Positions 53,775-64,000 of a DNA stretch of 64,000 bases are shown piece by piece. Position numbers and translations under genes: made by a program. Source of the stretch: Bacillota bacterium (GTDB taxonomy: Bacteria > Bacillota > Clostridia > Acetivibrionales > DTU013); assembly GCA_023418915.1 (NCBI GenBank), contig JAEZYU010000089.1, forward strand, positions 1-64,000, in the 5' to 3' direction. How positions within the stretch are numbered: position 1 is the stretch's first letter; each line of letters opens with the position of its first letter. The notes beneath the pieces were generated by a model, which saw nothing but the letters and a program-made list of their open reading frames with translations, was not told the origin of the DNA and made no database searches.

Positions 53775-53890
53775 AGATGTACAACATAACAGTATCTGAT
53801 TTTTACAGTTTATTTGGAACAACGGCGTTCTTAAACAATATGTAAGGTTTGTTTGAGTTCGCTTTTCTATTTTATATGGAGGTGCGAATA

Positions 53891-55225
53891 ATGTCCAAGT
53901 ACACAAAGGAAGATATCATCAGGATTGTCAGGGAAGAGGAAGTGGAATTTATAAGGCTTCAGTTCACTGATATTTTCGGAATGCTCAAAAATGTTGCCAT
54001 AACGGCGGGTCAGCTCGAGAAGGCGCTGGACAACAAGTGCATGTTCGACGGATCATCTATAGAAGGGTTCGTGAGGATCGAGGAGTCCGACATGTATCTG
54101 AGACCTGACACGGATTCATTCGTCATATTTCCATGGAGACCGCAGATGGGAAAGGTAGCGCGGATGATCTGTGATGTGTACACAGCCGATGACAAGCCCT
54201 TTGAAGGTGACCCCAGATATGTGCTGAAGAAAGCTCTCGGCAAGGCAGAGCAGATGGGGTATGATACTTTCAATGTAGGACCAGAGTGTGAATTTTTCCT
54301 GTTCCTTACCGATAGTGAAGGCAACCCCACAACAATAACCCACGACAATGCCGGATATTTCGATCTGGGTCCGGTTGACCTTGGTGAGAACGCCAGAAGA
54401 GACATGTGCCTCGCATTGGAGGATATGGGCTTTGAGGTGGAGCAGTCCCATCACGAGGAAGCTCCGGGCCAGCATGAGATCGACTTTAAGTATACCGATG
54501 CACTAAATGCCGCAGATGCCATACAGACCTTCAAGCTGGTCGTGAAAACCATAGCTCAGAGGCATGGCTTGCATGCCACATTCATGCCGAAGCCAATATA
54601 CGGCATAGCAGGCTCAGGCATGCATGTGAACACATCCCTGTTTCATAAGGGACGCAGTATATTTTTCGATGAAAAAGACCCATTGCAGCTAAGTAAAGAG
54701 GCTTACTGGTTCATTGGCGGCCTGATGAAAAATATGCGCTCCATCACAGCACTGACAAATCCGCTTGTGAACTCATACAAGAGACTTATACCGGGCTATG
54801 AGGCACCGGTATATATAGCCTGGTCCGCGAGGAACAGAAGCCCGCTGGTCAGAGTGCCTGCAGCTCGCGGAACGGCAACGAGGCTCGAACTCAGATGCCC
54901 GGATCCAAGCTGTAATCCTTATCTTGCACTGGCGGCCATACTGACTGCAGGTCTTGACGGAATCGAAAACAGGATCCTGCCGCCGGAGCCGGTCAATAAA
55001 AACCTGTTCAGAATGAGCATGGAGGACAGGTGCGCAGTGAATATCGCACAGCTTCCCGGAAGCCTGGACGAGGCAATTAAGGAGATGTGCGCCAGTGATT
55101 TTGTCAGGGAGATGCTTGGCGATCATATATACGATAAATATATAGAAGCAAAGATGGAAGAATGCAATGACTATAGAACAAGGATAAGCAAATGGGAGAT
55201 CGATTCGTATCTCAAAAATTATTGA
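53891..55225 (+). CDS. glnA: Glutamine synthetase, type I-alpha
   Basis: 444 residues from ATG 53891, with GGAGGTG ahead; the length equals Bacillus GlnA. Beta-grasp N-terminus with FIRLQFTDIFG and MFDGSSIEGF, metal-binding GPECEFFLF, the HHEEAPGQHEIDF segment and the ammonia/glutamate site GSGMHVN and NRSPLVRVP. No adenylylation loop of the beta type is present, so feedback and transcriptional control are expected. It makes glutamine from glutamate, ammonia and ATP. Confidence 0.96.
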   Translation: MSKYTKEDIIRIVREEEVEFIRLQFTDIFGMLKNVAITAGQLEKALDNKCMFDGSSIEGFVRIEESDMYLRPDTDSFVIFPWRPQMGKVARMICDVYTADDKPFEGDPRYVLKKALGKAEQMGYDTFNVGPECEFFLFLTDSEGNPTTITHDNAGYFDLGPVDLGENARRDMCLALEDMGFEVEQSHHEEAPGQHEIDFKYTDALNAADAIQTFKLVVKTIAQRHGLHATFMPKPIYGIAGSGMHVNTSLFHKGRSIFFDEKDPLQLSKEAYWFIGGLMKNMRSITALTNPLVNSYKRLIPGYEAPVYIAWSARNRSPLVRVPAARGTATRLELRCPDPSCNPYLALAAILTAGLDGIENRILPPEPVNKNLFRMSMEDRCAVNIAQLPGSLDEAIKEMCASDFVREMLGDHIYDKYIEAKMEECNDYRTRISKWEIDSYLKNY

Positions 55226-55367
55226 TTTTATCGGTGTGCCGTTGTACAGCTTTGAATACGGTGGTTAAACTGTGTGCAGTGCTCCGTATGCCTGTATTTA
55301 CTGGAATATGTTCGGAGCCGATATGATAGTATAGATATCGGATGAATATACCGGAGAGTGACTGTCT

Positions 55368-56096
55368 ATGGAAAAACGGCCGTTAATAGGCATAGTACCG
55401 GGATATGACATGGAGAGGGGAAGACTGTATACTCCGGAAGGCTATATGGACGGCATAACCTGTGCAGGCGGACTTCCATGTATATTGCCCCTTGAGCTTG
55501 CGCCCGGCATGGCGGAGCAGATAATAGAAGCATGTGACGGGTTTTTGTTTACCGGAGGGCCTGACATAGATGCCAGAGCATTTGGAGAAGAAAATAGAAA
55601 ATGTCAGGGCAGTATTTCTCCCGGGAGAGACAAACTGGAGCTGGAGCTGGCGAGGCTTGCGGTCAGAGAAAACAAGCCCGCACTTGGCATATGCAGAGGT
55701 GTCCAGCTGCTTAACACAGCCATGGGAGGGACTTTGCACCAGGATATCTATTCCGGCAGCAGCGCTAAACTGATGCTCAAGCATTGGCAGGAAGCACCCG
55801 ACTGGTATCCTGTCCATGATGTCACGATCAGCCGGGGGTCCATGCTCCACAAAATATTTGGGACTGACAGTCTGCCGGTAAACTCTTACCATCATCAGGC
55901 TGTTAATGTGCCGGCAGACGGACTTATCGTCACAGCTAAAGCATCTGATGATGTGGTTGAGGCGTTAGAATGTGCAAAAGGGCAGTTCATCGTGGGTGTC
56001 CAGTGGCATCCTGAGACGATGTGGAGAAATGTTTCGATACATTTGAAGCTGTTTGAGGCATTTGTTGAAGCTGCCGCGGAACATAGTGCAAAATAA
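55368..56096 (+). CDS. Class I glutamine amidotransferase-like hydrolase (PuuD/gamma-Glu-GABA type)
   Basis: 242 residues. Nucleophile Cys109 in ALGICRGVQLLN, and His214/Glu216 in VQWHPE complete the triad. FTGGPDIDARAFGE is the peptidase C26 family signature. These enzymes split gamma-glutamyl bonds, e.g. gamma-glutamyl-GABA. The location after glnA suggests use of glutamine or gamma-glutamyl compounds, but they are separate transcripts as far as can be seen (142-base gap). Confidence 0.87.
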   Translation: MEKRPLIGIVPGYDMERGRLYTPEGYMDGITCAGGLPCILPLELAPGMAEQIIEACDGFLFTGGPDIDARAFGEENRKCQGSISPGRDKLELELARLAVRENKPALGICRGVQLLNTAMGGTLHQDIYSGSSAKLMLKHWQEAPDWYPVHDVTISRGSMLHKIFGTDSLPVNSYHHQAVNVPADGLIVTAKASDDVVEALECAKGQFIVGVQWHPETMWRNVSIHLKLFEAFVEAAAEHSAK

Positions 56097-56126
56097 TGTA
56101 TTAATATGAAGCTTGGTGGTGTTTAT

Positions 56127-56348
56127 ATGGCAGATAAATATTGTCTTGGAGATATCGTTGAATTCAGAAAGGTACACCCCTGCGGCAACAAGCAGTGGGA
56201 AGTCATGAGGACCGGTGCGGACTTCAGGGTGAAATGCCTCGGCTGCGGCCATCAGGTTATGATGCCCAGACCCCGGTTTGAAAAAAGTGTAAAGAAAATC
56301 ATTAAGTCCAATCTTCCGGAAGGATCAAAAGGTACTGAAAACATTTAG
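56127..56348 (+). CDS. DUF951 protein
   Basis: 73 residues from ATG 56127. It matches the DUF951 pattern along its length: LGDIVEFRKVHPCGNKQWEV, RTGADFRVKCLGCGHQVMMPR. Cys in HPCG and CLGCG suggest a small metal-binding fold. Function unknown, though it is conserved across Firmicutes. It follows the amidotransferase by 30 bases. Confidence 0.9.
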   Translation: MADKYCLGDIVEFRKVHPCGNKQWEVMRTGADFRVKCLGCGHQVMMPRPRFEKSVKKIIKSNLPEGSKGTENI

Positions 56349-56468
56349 CCGGCAATTAGTTCTCTGCCTCTTAACTTGAGTCACTACATATAATCCACAT
56401 TTATGTATTCTTTATGACATTAAAGAAATAATAACTGATAAAGTCATAAAACATAAAATGAGGATGAT

Positions 56469-57755
56469 ATGATGTTTGGAGAAAAAACAAGACGTACCGG
56501 CCTGACCGGAATGCTGATCACCTCTGTGCTTGTTTCACTGGCTGTGAGCCTGCTTGTTTTTTATGCTGCTCCAAAATACTTTTCGCCTGACGGCCGCGCC
56601 GGCGAAGAGGATAATAACCGGGTTGATCAAATGGGGATGACCGGAGACGGGAGTAATAATGCCGGAGAACTTTTGAGAACACCCGGACAGCAGGACAGCA
56701 GACGTTTGTCACAGAGCGGGCAAAGCGGCAGCACACAGTCAGGCGACACAACTCCAGAGACTGCGATAACAAATGGCACAGCTATCATACCTGTAACTCA
56801 GCACGTAGCTAAAAATGCTACAGCGGGCGTCGTAGGAATAACAGTAGAAAGAGTTGTGAGGGACAACCTCTTTAGCAGGAACAGAGAAACGGAAGTGGGT
56901 TTTGGCTCAGGAGTAATCGTCAGTCAGGATGGATACATTTTGACAAATAACCACGTTGCGGGCGGGAAAAGCAACAGGATCGTAGTATCCTTCGCAGACG
57001 GCAGGAATGTTGACGGTGAAGTCATATGGGCAGATCCGGTGCTTGACCTGGCTGCTGTGAAAGTAAACCTTACAGGCCTCAAGCCGCTGAAGCTTGGTGA
57101 TGCATCACAGCTTGAGGTCGGAGAGCATGCCATAGCAATAGGAAATCCGCTGGGACTTGACTTTCAAAGATCGGTCACGTCAGGCATAGTCAGCGCACTC
57201 AACAGGACTATAAGCATTGAGACTGAAAACGGCCTTAATTATATGGAGGATCTTATCCAGACCGATGCGAGCATAAATCCGGGCAACAGCGGCGGACCGC
57301 TGCTCAATTCAAAGGGAGAGGTCATCGGCATCAACACTGTCAAGGTATCCAGCGCCGAAGGAATGGGATTCGCCATCCCTATTAATATAATGAAGCCTAT
57401 AGTAGAAAGGCTGATAAGTACAGGCACATTTGAAGAACCTTACATGGGTATGTTTGCATATGATGGAGACGCAATACCATATATAGACGGGGAGTCCGGG
57501 ATCCATGACGGTATTTATGTGGCGCATGTTGACAGGTACGGCCCGGCTTACAAGGCAGGAATACGAGAAGGCTGCATCATTGCACGGGTCGACGATGCCG
57601 AGATAAATACTATGATGCAGCTGAGGACTTATATATACTCAAAATCTCCCGGAGATACGCTGCACATTTATCATAGAAAGCACAACAGCGACAGCTGGGT
57701 CTCGACCGAGCTTAAACTCACGAAGAAGGTAAAGGATGGACTAATAACAAGATGA
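56469..57755 (+). CDS. htrA: Membrane-anchored serine protease HtrA/DegP
   Basis: 428 residues. One membrane anchor (about 16-35), a flexible Gly/Ser/Gln-rich linker (40-105), a trypsin-like domain with catalytic His in LTNNHVAGG, Asp in VLDLAAVKV and Ser in NPGNSGGPL, and one PDZ domain (about 320-415). It degrades or refolds misfolded exported proteins. HtrA-type genes often close wal loci (yycK); here it sits 34 kb away instead. Confidence 0.94.
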   Translation: MMFGEKTRRTGLTGMLITSVLVSLAVSLLVFYAAPKYFSPDGRAGEEDNNRVDQMGMTGDGSNNAGELLRTPGQQDSRRLSQSGQSGSTQSGDTTPETAITNGTAIIPVTQHVAKNATAGVVGITVERVVRDNLFSRNRETEVGFGSGVIVSQDGYILTNNHVAGGKSNRIVVSFADGRNVDGEVIWADPVLDLAAVKVNLTGLKPLKLGDASQLEVGEHAIAIGNPLGLDFQRSVTSGIVSALNRTISIETENGLNYMEDLIQTDASINPGNSGGPLLNSKGEVIGINTVKVSSAEGMGFAIPINIMKPIVERLISTGTFEEPYMGMFAYDGDAIPYIDGESGIHDGIYVAHVDRYGPAYKAGIREGCIIARVDDAEINTMMQLRTYIYSKSPGDTLHIYHRKHNSDSWVSTELKLTKKVKDGLITR

Positions 57756-57892
57756 CGACTGCACAGTGCATCCCGTCTATATAGACTTCCTGCGCAGAAA
57801 GGTTGACAGCTTGATTGTATTACAGCAATATGTATAGTTTTGTATATAAATTGGCAACACTTACTCGTGAGAATTAGCGGGAGGTGGATGCA

Positions 57893-58180
57893 ATGGCTGA
57901 CAGAGCCAGAAACAAGCTGGATTTTGAAAAAACACTGAAATTATACCTGAAACAGGCCAAAGAGAAGTTAAATAGTGATTTTTCCGGAACCAGGGAAGCG
58001 ATAAAGCTTATTGCTGCAGATAAGACAAGAAATTTTATCGAAATGACAGACAGAGGTCTCAGCAAAGAGGAGAGAGAGTTTTTAAAGGCTCTGATCGTGA
58101 CCAGTATGCGTCAGTCCTTCTGCTATGGTTATGGTATTGGAAAGTTCGAGGGGAATACTAATGAAAGGGTATACTTGTAG
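57893..58180 (+). CDS. Small helical protein of unknown function
   Basis: 95 residues from ATG 57893, with GGGAGG eight bases before it. Predominantly helical and charged (ARNKLDFEKTLKLYLKQAKEKL ... SKEEREFLKALIV), ending GYGIGKFEGNTNERVYL. No family is recognised and no membrane segment is present. It ends 64 bases before the T-box promoter. Confidence 0.65.
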   Translation: MADRARNKLDFEKTLKLYLKQAKEKLNSDFSGTREAIKLIAADKTRNFIEMTDRGLSKEEREFLKALIVTSMRQSFCYGYGIGKFEGNTNERVYL

Positions 58181-58244
58181 AAAATTACTGCAAGAAAGCA
58201 TAAAAAAGTCCTTGATAATTGGGTAATAAAGGGTAAAAATAGTA

Positions 58245-58274
58245 TTGACACTGCCTGCTGTAAGCTGATACAAT
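58245..58274 (+). promoter_or_regulatory. ilv-leu operon promoter
   Basis: TTGACA (58245-58250), an 18-base spacer and TACAAT (58269-58274), immediately before the T-box leader. Confidence 0.8.
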
Positions 58275-58284
58275 ATTATACAAT

Positions 58285-58556
58285 CATTTTTTATAAGGCA
58301 GTGCGATGAAGGAAAGAAGACAGGTCCGGGTGCACAAGAGAGCCGGCGGGTGGTGCGAGACGGCGTACAGGATCTGTGTATAGCTCATTCCGGAGCCTCA
58401 TCACTGAAACTATATATCAGGTGATGACGTTGACTACGTTACAGTCAAGTACACAAGTACTTGCCGAGGATAAGCGACAGCTTGTCAAATCAGGGTGGTA
58501 CCACGTTGGATAGTCCCTTCGTCCCTGCAGTGATGCAGCGACGAGGGGTTTTTTAT
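58285..58556 (+). promoter_or_regulatory. T-box leader, probably tRNA-Leu-responsive
   Basis: The T-box core AGGGTGGTACCACG is at 58492-58505, with TGGT to pair with the ACCA end of a tRNA with A73, as in tRNA-Leu. Stem I begins near 58305 with the AGAGAGCCGGCGGG region. CTC at 58384-58386, followed by A in TAGCTCATTCCGGAG, is the best candidate specifier codon (Leu), as in the Bacillus ilv-leu leader. The terminator pairs CCCTTCGTC with GACGAGGGG before six T residues (up to about 58556). Uncharged tRNA would stabilise the antiterminator and switch on ilvB onward. Confidence 0.9.
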
Positions 58557-58690
58557 AACGAGGCGTAAAAACGAGACATAAAACGTTACTTGCCTCGTTG
58601 AAACAGTAATGATGTAAGAAAATTTATCTACAACCGGTAATTTTTCTTTGAACAGATGTGTTATAACGAGGCGTAAAAATGAGACATTTA
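58552..58690 (+). repeat. Copy 6 of the dispersed palindromic repeat, between T-box and ilvB
   Basis: ATAACGAGGCGTAAAA occurs twice, at 58555-58570 and 58663-58678, each followed by YGAGACAT. Between them are GATGTAAGAAAATTTATCTACAACCGG and TAATTTTTCTTTGAAC, the repeat core. An AACGAGGC/GCCTCGTT pair (58557-58599) makes a second hairpin. The block lies after the T-box terminator and before ilvB, so it is transcribed when the switch is on. Confidence 0.6.
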
Positions 58691-58767
58691 GCAGGGTGTA
58701 CAGCGGAACGGAATGTGTGAACAAGCAATATTAGGAGTAAAATGGACCGGGAAACGGAGGGATATAT

Positions 58768-60450
58768 ATGAAAATGACCGGAGCACAAGCTATTGTTAGA
58801 GCACTCGAAAAAGAAAATGCCGATACCATATTCGGTTATCCAGGCGCTGCAATCTCCCCGTTTTATGATGCATTGCTGGACAGCAGCATACGGCATATAC
58901 TCACACGAAACGAACAGGGAGCTGCCCATGCCGCAAATGGGTATGCAAGGGTCACCGGAAAGGTAGGTGTATGTGTCGCTACATCCGGACCCGGCGCTAC
59001 GAACCTGATTACCGGGATCGCAAATTCATACATGGACAGCGTTCCGATAGTAGCAATCACGGGACAGGTAAAAAGCGACATGATTGGGACAGATGCATTT
59101 CAGGAAGCTGATATAACAGGAGCTACGGCGCCATTTTGCAAGCATAATTATCTTGTGAAAAATACACAGGATCTTCCAAGGATCATAAAAGAAGCATTCC
59201 ACATTGCTGCAACAGGAAGGCCGGGTCCTGTCGTCATAGATATTCCTATCGATGTTCAAAACAGCACATTGGATTTTGAATATCCGGAAACGATCGATAT
59301 TAAGGGTTACAAACCTACATTAAGGGGTCACCCTGTACAGATGAAAAAAGCTGCTGCGGCACTGAAAGAAGCAAAAAGGCCGGTAATTTGTGCAGGAGGC
59401 GGTGTCATATCGGCAGATGCTTCGGGTGAAATGCTGAAGCTTGCTGAAATGCGGAGCATGCCGGTGGTAACGACGCTTATGGGCATAGGAGCAATACCAT
59501 CAAACCACCCTCTTCACTTTGGTATGGTAGGGACTCATGGGAGCAGAACAGCAAATTATGCGTTGCACCATGCGGATCTTGTGATAATCCTTGGAGCCAG
59601 AGTCGGTGACAGAGCAATAGGATCTATGAATGTGCTTAAAAAAGAAGCAGGGATTATACACATCGACATCGATCCTGCGGAGATCGGTAAAAATATTGAC
59701 ACATCGATACCACTGGTCGGAGATGTAAAGCTGATACTCACGGATATGCTCGGATTAGTTGAAGCAGATGGGAGCAGTCAGTGGTCAGATGAGGTGGCGG
59801 CATGGAAAGATAAGACAATAAATGAAGCGGCATCTGAAGCAGAAGCGGATGTCGAGGGAAAAGCTAAAACAGACACAATGACTGATTCAAATACCGGAAT
59901 GGGATTTGTTAATCCCAGATATTTGCTCTCTGTATTATCTGACTGTCTCCCTGATAGTGCAGTAATAACTACTGAGGTCGGACAGAACCAGATATGGGCA
60001 GCAAACAATTATCGTGTAAGGCGCCCAAAAACCTTCATAACCTCGGGAGGACTAGGAACGATGGGTTATGGTCTTCCATCGGCCATCGGCGCAAAGACAG
60101 GCAGGCCGGATGTGCCTGTTGTGGTGATCAGCGGAGACGGCAGCTTCCAGATGTCGATGCAGGAGCTGGGCACAATGAAGCATTACAATATTGATGTGAA
60201 AATAGTGCTCTTCAATAACTGCCGGCTGGGCATGGTAAGGGAGCTTCAATTGACAAAGCATGGAGGACGTTATTCGCAGGTCTGCCTGGACAGCAACCCG
60301 GATTTTGTGGCACTGGCTGCAGCATATGGCTTCGTTGGAGAGAGGATAACATCAAACAGCCATGTAAAGGCGGCACTTGAGCGGATGGCCAAAAGCCGCG
60401 GGCCTTACCTGCTGGAATGCATGGTGGATCCTATGGAGCCTACGATGTGA
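58768..60450 (+). CDS. ilvB: Acetolactate synthase, large subunit
   Basis: 560 residues. TPP-dependent enzyme with catalytic Glu in RNEQGAAHAANG, an FAD-binding middle domain and the TPP motif GDGSFQMSMQEL...LFNN. It condenses pyruvate with pyruvate or 2-oxobutyrate in the first common step of Val/Leu/Ile synthesis. AACGGAGG precedes the start. First gene of the T-box-controlled operon; the small regulatory subunit follows. Confidence 0.96.
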   Translation: MKMTGAQAIVRALEKENADTIFGYPGAAISPFYDALLDSSIRHILTRNEQGAAHAANGYARVTGKVGVCVATSGPGATNLITGIANSYMDSVPIVAITGQVKSDMIGTDAFQEADITGATAPFCKHNYLVKNTQDLPRIIKEAFHIAATGRPGPVVIDIPIDVQNSTLDFEYPETIDIKGYKPTLRGHPVQMKKAAAALKEAKRPVICAGGGVISADASGEMLKLAEMRSMPVVTTLMGIGAIPSNHPLHFGMVGTHGSRTANYALHHADLVIILGARVGDRAIGSMNVLKKEAGIIHIDIDPAEIGKNIDTSIPLVGDVKLILTDMLGLVEADGSSQWSDEVAAWKDKTINEAASEAEADVEGKAKTDTMTDSNTGMGFVNPRYLLSVLSDCLPDSAVITTEVGQNQIWAANNYRVRRPKTFITSGGLGTMGYGLPSAIGAKTGRPDVPVVVISGDGSFQMSMQELGTMKHYNIDVKIVLFNNCRLGMVRELQLTKHGGRYSQVCLDSNPDFVALAAAYGFVGERITSNSHVKAALERMAKSRGPYLLECMVDPMEPTM

Positions 60451-60544
60451 TTTGACAGGGACAGATGGTTGGATTAGCGTCTGTTTATATAGATCAAAAT
60501 GCACATATTGTGTGTTAACCAGGAGTGAAAGGGGTTGGTGAAAT

Positions 60545-62057
<1,513 letters not shown>

Positions 62058-62146
62058 GCTTGCAATATAGAGAAAAAGGCGGAAAAAATACCGCCGGATA
62101 TTTATAAATATGAGGTTTTATATTCGGTATTCAAGGAGGTTGTAAC

Positions 62147-63694
62147 ATGTCAACGAGGATCAAAATATTCGATACGACATTAAGGGACGGAGAGCAGACT
62201 CCCGGAGTCAGTCTGAACATACAGGAGAAGCTTGAGATCGCACGCCAGCTTGCAAGGCTTGGCGTAGATGTCATAGAAGCGGGCTTTGCCATTTCATCGC
62301 CGGGTGACTTTCTGGCGGTAAAGACCGTGGCTGAAAATGTGAAGGGAGCAACCATTGCAAGTCTCAGCAGAGCCGTGGAAAAAGACATAGACAAGGCCTG
62401 GGAAGCCGTGTGCAAGGCTGAGAGCCCTTGCATACACACATTTATCGCCACCTCAGACATCCACATGAAATACAAGCTGAAGATGACAGAGGATCAGGTG
62501 CTGGAGAGAGCTGGCAGAATGGTCAGATATGCAAAGAAATACTGCAGTGATGTGGAATTCTCGGCTGAAGATGCCAGCAGGACCAGAACAGAATTTCTTT
62601 ACAGGGTCCTGGAAGAGGTCATAAAGGCAGGAGCGACTGTGGTTAATATACCGGATACTGTCGGTTACTCATCACCGGAGGAATTCGGGCAGCTGATAAA
62701 AGGTATCAAGGAAAATGTCCGGGGAATCGATAAAACAGATATAAGTGTCCACTGCCACAATGATCTGGGTCTTGCTGTCGCTAATTCATTGGCTGCTGTC
62801 ATGAACGGAGCGACTCAGGTGGAATGCACTGTCAACGGAATGGGAGAACGGGCCGGAAATGCCTCGATGGAGGAACTGGTCATGAATATACAGACCAGGA
62901 AGGACTATTATGGCCAACTGCTGCACAACATTGATACTAAACAGATATACAGGACCAGTAAGCTTGTCAGCAGCCTGACTGGAGTTGCTTTACAGCCGAA
63001 TAAGGCTATAGTGGGTGCCAATGCCTTTGCCCATGAGTCAGGGATTCACCAGCATGGTATGATGGCTGAAAGAACCACATATGAAATAATGACTCCGGAA
63101 TCCATTGGTCTTTCACAAAACAGAATGATACTGGGCAAGCTGTCAGGAAGACATGCATTTGAAGAGAGATTAAAGGAAATGGGATACAACCACCTTTCAT
63201 CTGAAGAGATAGGCAGGGCATTCGAGAAGTTCAAGGAACTGGCGGACAAGAAAAAAACCGTTCTCGACAGAGACATCGAAGCTCTGGTCGGAGAAAAGGT
63301 TTCCGAGGTGGAGGAGGTCTATAAGCTTGACAGCTTCCAGATCAACAGCGGAAACAAGATCATAGCCACAGCAACCGTGAGCATGTTCAAAAATGGTGAG
63401 CCTGTCACTGAGGCAGCAACCGGTGACGGCCCCGTAAATGCTGCTTTCAAGGCAATCGAGAGATCCGTCGGGTTTGAAGTGCAGCTGCAGGACTACAGTC
63501 TCAAGGGCGTGACAGAAGGCACCGACGCACTTGGCGAAGCGACAGTAAGGATCATAAAGGACAACAGGATTTATGTAGGCAGGGGCGTGAGCACAGACGT
63601 TATAGAAGCCAGCGTCAAGGCATATATAAATGCGATCAACAGGGTTATGAACGATCATGGAAAAGGAGCCTCAGACAGAAGGGAGACAATATGA
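62147..63694 (+). CDS. leuA: 2-isopropylmalate synthase
   Basis: 515 residues, the usual length. [13 protein letters not shown] with catalytic metal residues at the barrel start, [22 protein letters not shown] and the C-terminal LeuA regulatory domain (from about 395), which mediates leucine inhibition. It commits 2-oxoisovalerate to leucine. Strong AAGGAGG before the start; the stop overlaps the next start by ATGA. Confidence 0.96.
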   Translation: MSTRIKIFDTTLRDGEQTPGVSLNIQEKLEIARQLARLGVDVIEAGFAISSPGDFLAVKTVAENVKGATIASLSRAVEKDIDKAWEAVCKAESPCIHTFIATSDIHMKYKLKMTEDQVLERAGRMVRYAKKYCSDVEFSAEDASRTRTEFLYRVLEEVIKAGATVVNIPDTVGYSSPEEFGQLIKGIKENVRGIDKTDISVHCHNDLGLAVANSLAAVMNGATQVECTVNGMGERAGNASMEELVMNIQTRKDYYGQLLHNIDTKQIYRTSKLVSSLTGVALQPNKAIVGANAFAHESGIHQHGMMAERTTYEIMTPESIGLSQNRMILGKLSGRHAFEERLKEMGYNHLSSEEIGRAFEKFKELADKKKTVLDRDIEALVGEKVSEVEEVYKLDSFQINSGNKIIATATVSMFKNGEPVTEAATGDGPVNAAFKAIERSVGFEVQLQDYSLKGVTEGTDALGEATVRIIKDNRIYVGRGVSTDVIEASVKAYINAINRVMNDHGKGASDRRETI

Positions 63695-64000
63695 AAAAAA
63701 TTGTTGTTCTTGATTCCACACTAAGAGATGGTGCACAGGCACAGGGCATTTCTTATACAGTGGAAGACAAGCTGAAAATAGTAAAAAGGCTTGATTCACT
63801 TGGTGTGGCCTATATTGAGGCGGGGAATCCCGGATCAAATCCCAAGGATCTCGAATTTTTTGAGCGAGCCGGTAAAATGAAGCTCAACCACGCAAAGCTA
63901 ATAGCATTTGGCAGTACAAGAAGGGTCGGGCTTCCTGTAGAGGAAGACGCAAATGTGAGGTCTCTGTTGAAGGCCGGGACACAAGCGGTGGTCATATTCG
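63691..64000 (+). CDS. cimA: Citramalate synthase-like protein, N-terminal part (cut by window end)
   Basis: At least 103 residues; the rest lies outside. [20 protein letters not shown] and [18 protein letters not shown] fit the CimA branch of the isopropylmalate synthase family, which makes (R)-citramalate from pyruvate and acetyl-CoA as a threonine-independent route to isoleucine. The start overlaps the leuA stop by four bases (ATGA). A homocitrate- or methylmalate-type relative cannot be excluded from the fragment. Confidence 0.82.
   Translation, partial: MKKIVVLDSTLRDGAQAQGISYTVEDKLKIVKRLDSLGVAYIEAGNPGSNPKDLEFFERAGKMKLNHAKLIAFGSTRRVGLPVEEDANVRSLLKAGTQAVVIF

Overview
The window reads as chromosomal DNA of an anaerobic, endospore-forming, S-layer-bearing Clostridia (Firmicutes). 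Support comes from sporulation and germination genes (CwlJ, GerQ-like, two small acid-soluble spore proteins, YyaC), SLH/Ig-like surface proteins, rubredoxin, a Leu-type T-box before ilv-leu genes, a WalRK-YycHI locus, class I-alpha glutamine synthetase and strong AGGAGG-type ribosome binding sites. No genus is assigned.

Layout. 1-1.9 kb: 3' end of a 5S rRNA gene, then a decayed intergenic region with tandem and palindromic repeats, a second fragment of the 5S 3' end, an interrupted ORF and a frameshifted isochorismatase-family gene. 1.9-5.5 kb: secreted lipase, CBS-domain protein, cwlJ/gerQ-like pair, alpha/beta-type SASP. 5.5-13.7 kb: a surface locus, with a large S-layer protein behind tandem promoters, two TolC-family coiled-coil proteins and an SLH/Ig-like protein. 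13.9-22.5 kb: walR-walK-(unknown secreted protein)-yycH-yycI-murA-yycJ-rlmH. 22.5-34.3 kb: Cys-rich protein, ABC exporter, SspH, MATE transporter, PEBP-like protein, lipoprotein, AraC regulator, SLH protein and a polytopic glycan-type membrane protein. 34.3-36.5 kb: a complete REP-associated transposase (RAYT) unit and an internally deleted relative of it, on either side of a sugar isomerase/epimerase gene. 36.5-43 kb: AraC regulator, heterodimeric ABC exporter, lipid kinase, nitroreductase-like protein. 43-51.4 kb: zinc-ribbon protein, rho with a very long linker, rpmE, DUF1385 protein, prmC, SpoIIE-type phosphatase, yyaC, small membrane protein, rubredoxin. 51.5-58.2 kb: GH5 glycosidase, a gene-poor 1.2 kb stretch holding a yjbQ remnant and two repeat elements, glnA, a class I amidotransferase, DUF951, HtrA. 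58.2-64 kb: T-box, ilvB, ilvN, ilvC, leuA and a cimA-like gene cut by the window edge.

Themes. Cell-envelope homeostasis dominates: the Wal locus, MurA, HtrA, the S-layer proteins and two matches to the WalR/PhoP-type direct-repeat operator, one before the S-layer gene and one before the unknown secreted protein inside the wal locus. The strongest candidates for under-described biology are the paired TolC-like proteins between two S-layer-type proteins with no pump beside them, the unknown secreted protein between walK and yycH, the RAYT unit with its short non-autonomous relative, whose palindromes abut the stop codons of neighbouring genes, and a dispersed palindromic repeat of about 70 bp present in at least six intergenic copies, one of them between the T-box terminator and ilvB.
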